Shown piece by piece: positions 59,645 to 64,000 of a stretch of 64,000 nt of DNA; position 1 is the first letter of the stretch; the number at the start of each line of letters is the position of its first letter. The notes below the pieces were generated by a model. It saw only the letters and a list, made by a program, of their open reading frames with translations, did not search any database and was not told the origin of the DNA. Source of the stretch: Actinoplanes teichomyceticus ATCC 31121 (GTDB lineage Bacteria > Actinomycetota > Actinomycetes > Mycobacteriales > Micromonosporaceae); the NCBI RefSeq assembly GCF_003711105.1, contig NZ_CP023865.1, positions 6,617,001 through 6,681,000 on the forward strand, given 5' to 3'. A program made the translations under genes and the position numbers.

Positions 59645-59969
59645 ATCCGCCGGGGCGCCGCTCGCCGGGCCGGCGATCAAGTGACGGCCTCCGCCGCGCG
59701 GGTCTCCGTGGCAACCGTGCGGATTCCGGGCCCCACCGGCCCGGCGACCGAACCCGCCGCACGAATTCTCCGAATGCGTTCATCGATCTGCTCCGAAGCG
59801 CCCGGGTGGGCGATCGGCGATCTCGCAGGAATGCACGGCCTGCCCGGCGCGGGCCTGAACGCGATCATGACCGCTCGCCCCGAGGTGTGGCGTGACGTTT
59901 ACTCTGCGCGTGGGCTGTGGTTGAGTTAGAGCAGGTCAGCAAAATTTGCAGCGATCCTGTTGAACTCCG

Positions 59970-59993
59970 GGCATCCTCCGTTCGGAGGATGCC
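59970..59993 (+). terminator. Perfect 10-bp stem hairpin with GTTC loop
   Basis: GGCATCCTCC, GTTC, GGAGGATGCC, extended by CTC/GAG on the flanks. It is not followed by a U-tract. It may terminate read-through or belong to the leader of the secreted-protein gene. Confidence 0.5.
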
Positions 59994-60010
59994 GAGGGTT
60001 CACGAGGCGA

Positions 60011-60055
60011 GACATTTTTCTTCTTTAAGTTTCGGTCGCGAAAACCTTAAATGTC
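60011..60055 (+). promoter_or_regulatory. AT-rich structured leader element
   Basis: Outer arms GACATTT and AAATGTC, middle arms TTTAAG and CTTAAA, inner arms TTTCG and CGAAA form one long interrupted hairpin, unusual for its low GC here. It lies 90 nt before the start at 60144. It could be an RNA switch, an operator or a cruciform promoter element; no known motif was recognised. Confidence 0.4.
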
Positions 60056-60143
60056 GTTCCGGAATTGATTTCTGTGAGCCCTGCTCCTAACGTCTGGGCG
60101 TCGGCGCCACACAATGGCGAACGCCACACCGGAGGGGCACGTC

Positions 60144-61667
60144 ATGGGAAGCTCGGGTCACCGTCGAACCGGCCTCGCGGCCGTCGGGTCGGGCCGCACC
60201 CGGTTGCTGGCCGCCGGAGCCGTGGTCGTCGCCGTCGGCGGCGTCGTCGGCTTCACCCAGCTGTCGCACGCCGACGAGACCCCGTCCACCAAGGCCGCCG
60301 GCGAGAGCGGGGCCGGCAAGGTGGTGAACGGGCAGAAGATCCTCACCGACACCTGCATCGACAGCAACCTGACCGCCCACGACGGCTTCCAGAAGGGCGA
60401 CCGCTGCGTCTCCACCGAGTTCGGCGAGGTCGCCTCGGCGGCGAACAACGCGGCGCTGCTGATCACCGAGGCCCCGGCGCGGGTTGCGCCGAACACGCCG
60501 TTCACGCTCAAGGTCAGCACCCGCAACCTGATCCGCGACCGGTTCCTGGCAGCCGGCCAGGGCGGTTACTACGTGGAGTCCAGCGTCCTGCAGAACGGCA
60601 TCGTGCGCGGGCACTTCCACACCGCGTGCCGGATGCTGGCGTCCACCCGGGAGGCGCCGGACCCGGCGCCGGTGCCGGCGTTCTTCGTCGCCACCGAGGA
60701 CCGCAAGGGCGGGCGGGCGCCGGACACGGTGACCATCCAGGTGCCGGGGCTGCCGGCGGAGGGCACCGCGCAGTGCGCGTCATGGGCCGGCGACGGTTCG
60801 CACCGGACGCCGATGATGGAGCGCGCCAACCAGACGCCCGCGATCGACGCCGTCCGGATCACGGTGAGCGCCGGCGGCGGCGACCAGGACGGCGGCGACC
60901 AGGACGGCGGGAACAACAACGGCGGGAACCAGGACGGCGGGAACAACAACGGCGGGAACCAGGACGGCGACACCGGCGGCGGTGATCAAGGCGGCAACCA
61001 GGGCGGCGACACCGGCGGCGGGAACCAGGGCGACAACACCGGCGGGGGGAACACCGGCGGGGACCAGGACAACGGCGGGAACCAGGACAACGGCGGGAAC
61101 AACGCGGGCGGGGGCGCCACCGCCACCGCCACGCCCCGCGCGACGGTGAAGACCACCGTCGCCCCGAACCCGACGCGGACCACCGGCACCGGCACCGGCT
61201 CGGCCGCCGGCAACGACTCCGGCGACGAGACGGCCGCGCCCACGAGGACCACCACCCGGCCGGCGGCCAAGCCGACCCGCTCCAGCACGACCACCACGTC
61301 CGACGACTCCGGCGCCTCCGGCAACGCGGACACCTCGGACACGCGCTCCTCCGGTTCCGGGTCGTCCGCCTCGGACGACACCGAGGACACCGCTGCGGCC
61401 CCCACGAAGAAGGCGAAGCCGCAGGTCACCGACAGCGAGGCGGCGCCCGCCGCGGACTACGGGGTGGACGGTGGCGAGCCCGACCAGGCCGCTCCGGCCA
61501 GCACCTCCGGGGAGCAACTCGCCGAGCCGCCCGCCGGGAAGGACACCGAGGGCGGACCGCTCACCCTGCTGAGCGAGCACCCGGCGTGGTTCGGTGGCGG
61601 CGCGGTGCTGGCGCTGCTGGCCGTGATCGGCTTCGCGTTCGCCCGCTCCCGCCCGCGACGGTACTGA
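60144..61667 (+). CDS. Secreted/cell-surface protein with conserved N-terminal domain and Gly/Asn/Gln-rich stalk
   Basis: The 507-residue protein starts with a signal helix (LLAAGAVVVAVGGVVGFTQL). A compact globular part (about 55-250) follows with paired Cys (TDTCIDSN and GDRCVSTEFGEVA; HTACRML and AQCASWAGDGSHR), suggesting disulfides. Then come a Gly/Asp/Asn/Gln repeat region (NNNGGNQDGG types, about 252-325), a Thr/Ser/Ala linker, and a C-terminal helix (GGGAVLALLAVIGFAFARSR) with basic tail that would anchor it in the membrane. No enzyme family is recognised. GGAGGGG lies 6-12 nt before the ATG. Layout suggests a surface domain held away from the membrane by a flexible stalk. Confidence 0.72.
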   Translation: MGSSGHRRTGLAAVGSGRTRLLAAGAVVVAVGGVVGFTQLSHADETPSTKAAGESGAGKVVNGQKILTDTCIDSNLTAHDGFQKGDRCVSTEFGEVASAANNAALLITEAPARVAPNTPFTLKVSTRNLIRDRFLAAGQGGYYVESSVLQNGIVRGHFHTACRMLASTREAPDPAPVPAFFVATEDRKGGRAPDTVTIQVPGLPAEGTAQCASWAGDGSHRTPMMERANQTPAIDAVRITVSAGGGDQDGGDQDGGNNNGGNQDGGNNNGGNQDGDTGGGDQGGNQGGDTGGGNQGDNTGGGNTGGDQDNGGNQDNGGNNAGGGATATATPRATVKTTVAPNPTRTTGTGTGSAAGNDSGDETAAPTRTTTRPAAKPTRSSTTTTSDDSGASGNADTSDTRSSGSGSSASDDTEDTAAAPTKKAKPQVTDSEAAPAADYGVDGGEPDQAAPASTSGEQLAEPPAGKDTEGGPLTLLSEHPAWFGGGAVLALLAVIGFAFARSRPRRY

Positions 61668-61687
61668 GAGCCGGCGGCGCCGAGCGT

Positions 61688-61751
61688 CCGTGGCGCTACC
61701 GAGGTCCGCGGCGGCACTGGGAGCCGTGGCGCTACCGAGGTCCGCGGCGGC
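61688..61751. repeat. 28-bp direct repeat, two copies 36 bp apart
   Basis: CCGTGGCGCTACCGAGGTCC plus eight bases, at 61688 and 61724, in the gap after the surface-protein gene. Confidence 0.8.
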
Positions 61752-61916
61752 GCCCAGCGTCCGCGGCTCGCTGGGAGCGGCGCCGCGCCGTACCGAAATT
61801 GATCACTGTGGTGGGGCCTGCCGGGACTTTTCGGCGGGCCCCACGTCCGTCTCGCCCCGGCGAGGGGTCGCCGCGAAGGTGACCAATGCGTACGCGGGCC
61901 GGTGGATCGGCCAGAA

Positions 61917-61935
61917 TAAGGGTAGCCTTACCAAC
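61917..61935. promoter_or_regulatory. IdeR/DmdR-like iron box
   Basis: TAAGGGTAGCCTTACCAAC, read on the other strand as GTTGGTAAGGCTACCCTTA, matches the IdeR consensus TTAGGTTAGGCTAACCTAA at about 13 of 19 positions including the central AGGCTA. It lies 30 nt before the siderophore-interacting protein gene, so iron repression is likely. Confidence 0.7.
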
Positions 61936-61964
61936 CGGACATCCCCCGGCAGTGAGGTGCAGAC

Positions 61965-62807
61965 ATGGCGAACAGACCGGCGCGGCCCGCCCACGAAGGC
62001 GTGGTCACGCGGGTGGAGCAGCTCACCGCGCACATGGTGCGGGTGGTGGTCGGTGGCGAGGCCATCGCCCGGATCGACGCGGACCGTTTCACCGACCACT
62101 ACATCAAGGTGCTCTTCCCGCAGGCCGGCGTCGACTACCCGGAGCCGTTCGACATGGGCACGATCCGGGAGACCATGCCCCGCGACACCTGGCCGGTGGT
62201 GCGGACGTACACGGTGCGCAAGTGGCTGCCCGAGGTCCCGGAGATGTGGGTCGACTTCGTGGTGCACGGTGACGCGGGCGTCGCCGGGCCGTGGGCGGCG
62301 CGGGCGAAGCCGGGTGACGTGTTCCGGTTCATGGGTCCGGGCGGGGGATACTCCCCCAGTCCCGAGGCGGACTGGCATCTGCTGGCCGGGGACGAGAGCG
62401 CGCTTCCCGGGATCGGCGCCGCGCTGGCCGGGATGCCGCCGGGCGCGCCGGTGCGGGCGTTCATCGAGGTGGACGGCCCGGACGACGAGCAGAAGCTGGA
62501 CGGTCCGGGCGACGCGGAGATCGTCTGGCTGCACCGGGGCTCCCGGCCGGTGGGCGAGGCGCTGGTCGAGGCGGTCCGCGGGATGCGGTTCCCGGCCGGC
62601 CGGGTGCACGCGTTCGTGCACGGTGAGGCCGGGTTCGTCCGCGACCTGCGCGGTCACCTGCGGCTGGAGCGCGGGCTCGGCACGGAGCAGCTGTCGATCT
62701 CCGGGTACTGGCGCCGCGGGATGAACGAGGACGGCTGGCAGTCCAGCAAGCGGGAGTGGAACGAGCGGGTCGAGCGGGAGCAGGAGGCCGCCGCCGCGAC
62801 CGCCTGA
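61965..62807 (+). CDS. Siderophore-interacting protein (FAD/NAD(P)H ferric-siderophore reductase)
   Basis: The 280-residue flavoprotein releases iron from ferric siderophores in the cytosol. The FAD-binding motif VRTYTVRKW (RxYTxR type) follows the N-terminal barrel, FTDHYIKVLFPQAGVDYPEP is the family's variable loop, and GPGGGYSPSPEADWHLLAGD, ALPGIGAALA and SGYWRRGMNEDGWQ mark the pyridine-nucleotide domain as in ViuB/YqjH proteins. ATG at 61965 follows GAGGTG. An iron box upstream fits regulation by iron. Confidence 0.92.
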   Translation: MANRPARPAHEGVVTRVEQLTAHMVRVVVGGEAIARIDADRFTDHYIKVLFPQAGVDYPEPFDMGTIRETMPRDTWPVVRTYTVRKWLPEVPEMWVDFVVHGDAGVAGPWAARAKPGDVFRFMGPGGGYSPSPEADWHLLAGDESALPGIGAALAGMPPGAPVRAFIEVDGPDDEQKLDGPGDAEIVWLHRGSRPVGEALVEAVRGMRFPAGRVHAFVHGEAGFVRDLRGHLRLERGLGTEQLSISGYWRRGMNEDGWQSSKREWNERVEREQEAAAATA

Positions 62808-62833
62808 GCGTCCGCGCCGGTAACGACCGAACG

Positions 62834-62859
62834 CCGGAGCGGGCATATGCCCGATCCGG
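62834..62859. promoter_or_regulatory. 26-bp near-perfect palindrome centred on CATATG
   Basis: Core CGGGCATATGCCCG, flanked by CCGGAg and aTCCGG, with a single mismatched pair. It lies 27 nt after the siderophore-protein stop and about 70 nt before the MFS start. The absence of a loop favours an operator over a terminator. Confidence 0.5.
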
Positions 62860-62927
62860 CCTTCCCGCAGGCCGGGGCGATGGTGAGGCTCAGCACGCCG
62901 GATCGCGGATCGGACCCACGCGCGGCC

Positions 62928-64000
62928 ATGATGGGTGCCGTGGCGGTACGCGAGGAACAGCTCGGGAAGCAAGCGGTCGAGGCGCGGCGGGGACGGGTCT
63001 TCACCCTTGTCGCGCTGGTGCTGGCGGCGGTCAATCTGCGGCTCGCGGTGACCAGTGTGGGACCGGTGCTGACCGAGATCCGCGACGGGCTCGGCATGAG
63101 CGGGACCGTGGCCGGGCTGCTCACCTCCGTACCGGTGGTGTGTTTCGCCTCGGTCGGCCTGCTGGCGCCGCGCCTGGCCCGCCGGTTCGGCGCCGGTCCG
63201 GTGATCGCCGGCGGTCTGGCGCTGCTCGCCGTCGGGCTTGCGGCCCGCCCCTTCGCGCCCGGCTCCGGCCTGTTCCTGCTGCTCAGCGCGGTGGCACTGG
63301 CCGGCATCGCGCTGGTCAACGTGCTACTGCCCTCGATCGTCAAGGATCACTTCCCGACCCAGGTCGGCACGATCACCGGGCTCTACACGGTGGCGCTGAA
63401 CGTGGGCGCCACCACGGCGGCCGCGGCGACGGTCCCGCTGACCGGCGGGTTCGGCGACTGGCGGCTCGGGCTGGCCTGCTGGGCGCTCGCCGCGCTGGTC
63501 GCGCTGCCGCCGTGGTTGCTGATCGCCGGGGAGCGCACCGCCGCCCGCGCGGCGCAGGTCACCGGCGCGCCGCCGGTCCGGGTCGCCCGGCAGCCGATCG
63601 CCTGGGCGCTCGCGGTCTACTTCGGCATGCAGTCCACCTCGGCGTACGTGATCATCGGCTGGCTCCCGCAGATCTACCGGGACGCCGGGCTCTCCGCGGA
63701 GCTGGCCGGGGTGCTGTTCGCGACCACGTCGCTGCTCGGCGTGCCGCTGGGCATGGGGCTTTCCGCGCTCGCCGGCCGGGTCCGCTCGCAGAGCACGATC
63801 GCGGTGGGGCTCGGGCTCTTCGGGATCGCCGGTTATCTGGGCCTGTGGGTGGACCCGGCCACCACACCGTGGCTGTGGGCCGTCCTGCTCGGCATCGTCA
63901 ACACGGCGTTTCCGCTCGTCCTGACCATGATCGCGCTGCGCGGGCGGACCCCGGCGACGGTGGTCGCGCTGTCCGCCTTCGCCCAGGGGGTTGGCTACCT
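62928..64000 (+). CDS. MFS transporter, CynX/NimT type (3' end outside window)
   Basis: The visible 357 residues show at least ten hydrophobic helices and the family pattern: VLAAVNLRLAVTSVGPVLTE, then IRDGLGMSGTVAGLLTSVPV, LARRFGAGPVIAGGLALLAV, VNVLLPSIVKDHFPTQVGTI and GLYTVALNVGATTAAAATVP. The 'NLR.A...VGP.L..I...LG.S....GLL...PV' start and the 'V.LP...K..FP...G...G.Y' stretch are typical of CynX/NimT (cyanate/2-nitroimidazole) transporters. ATG codons at 62928 and 62931 and a GTG at 62940 are in frame; the first is listed. The substrate is unknown. About 40-60 residues are missing. Confidence 0.85.
   Translation, partial: MMGAVAVREEQLGKQAVEARRGRVFTLVALVLAAVNLRLAVTSVGPVLTEIRDGLGMSGTVAGLLTSVPVVCFASVGLLAPRLARRFGAGPVIAGGLALLAVGLAARPFAPGSGLFLLLSAVALAGIALVNVLLPSIVKDHFPTQVGTITGLYTVALNVGATTAAAATVPLTGGFGDWRLGLACWALAALVALPPWLLIAGERTAARAAQVTGAPPVRVARQPIAWALAVYFGMQSTSAYVIIGWLPQIYRDAGLSAELAGVLFATTSLLGVPLGMGLSALAGRVRSQSTIAVGLGLFGIAGYLGLWVDPATTPWLWAVLLGIVNTAFPLVLTMIALRGRTPATVVALSAFAQGVGY

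Larger units (their letters stand above)
58735..60143. other. 1.4-kb gene-poor region
   Basis: No convincing gene. A low-complexity Ala/Arg/Pro reading frame at 58868-59365 (minus, 165 codons, starts MEHVVRRSQPRPAWNG) has a plausible ATG but no domain. An 82-codon frame at 59681-59929 (plus) and a 63-codon frame at 59677-59868 (minus) overlap and neither is supported. The region also holds a 32-bp repeat, an imperfect palindrome CTTAGACCTGGCCTAAG (about 59384), AT-rich DNA from about 59930 and two leader hairpins. It separates the polysaccharide operon promoter from the secreted-protein gene. Confidence 0.5.

Noticed and set aside
1..64000. tRNA, rRNA, insertion sequence or prophage genes
   Set aside because: No cloverleaf with a T-loop, no transposase or integrase motif and no phage structural gene was recognised by eye; a tRNAscan/ISfinder run would settle this.

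Overview
The window is very GC-rich, gene-dense DNA from an actinomycete, most likely Actinoplanes or another Micromonosporaceae. The evidence is the codon usage, the many GTG starts, the 4-nt start/stop overlaps, several apparently leaderless promoters (TANNNT 6-7 nt before the start codon), F420-type oxidoreductases, an aerobic-type cobalamin pathway, an HspR (HAIR) operator and a long YD-repeat secreted protein. No rRNA, tRNA, insertion sequence, CRISPR array or prophage was recognised. Genus level is inference.

Region 1 (1-8155): a NAD kinase fused to a GNAT domain, in operon with a response-regulator/flavoprotein fusion; a HAD-fold protein lacking catalytic residues; a methyltransferase with a degenerate uridine-kinase-like N-terminus; the cobinamide-salvage amidohydrolase CbiZ; an Acg-type nitroreductase-fold protein; and a membrane sulfatase/LTA-synthase-like enzyme. 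Region 2 (8215-12896): a TetR regulator with its operator and a heterodimeric ABC exporter. The two subunit genes are separated by five exact 59-bp tandem units, each a 20-codon micro-ORF with its own Shine-Dalgarno and ATGA/GTGA coupling to the next.

Region 3 (12921-21338): a secreted Calx-beta protein behind a c-di-GMP-I riboswitch, then an operon of two ABC-2 exporters with a NarL-type two-component system. Region 4 (21486-30337): RNase HI, a Pro/Ala-repeat membrane protein, an orphan sugar-binding lipoprotein, a PAS-GGDEF-EAL protein, an SMI1-like protein, a stand-alone LigD-type polymerase domain and small proteins. Region 5 (30606-39185): a 2051-residue RHS/YD-repeat protein whose C-terminal tip looks membrane-active, a small two-helix membrane protein next to it (candidate immunity protein), an LLM oxidoreductase, a CBM6 protein and Hsp20 with a HAIR operator.

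Region 6 (39348-48217): the cobalamin genes cobF, cobN (with a cobalamin riboswitch), cobG, cobH and fused cobIJ. Between cobF and cobN lies a deletion scar joining the 3' remnants of an ECF41-type sigma factor gene and its usual carboxymuconolactone-decarboxylase partner. The other corrin-ring genes must be elsewhere. Region 7 (48541-58734): a secreted GH5-like glycosidase converging on a seven-gene, fully overlapping glycosyltransferase/flippase operon that probably makes a surface polysaccharide; one glycosyltransferase carries a single-base frameshift. Region 8 (58735-64000): a 1.4-kb gene-poor stretch with a 32-bp repeat and structured leaders, a surface-anchored secreted protein, a siderophore-interacting protein behind an IdeR-like iron box, and the start of a CynX/NimT-type MFS transporter cut by the window end.

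The most unusual items are the coupled micro-ORF array (10592-10890), the ECF41 deletion scar (about 40163-40708), the RHS toxin-tip/immunity candidate (about 36470-37042), and several domain fusions or pseudo-enzymes in the first 5 kb.
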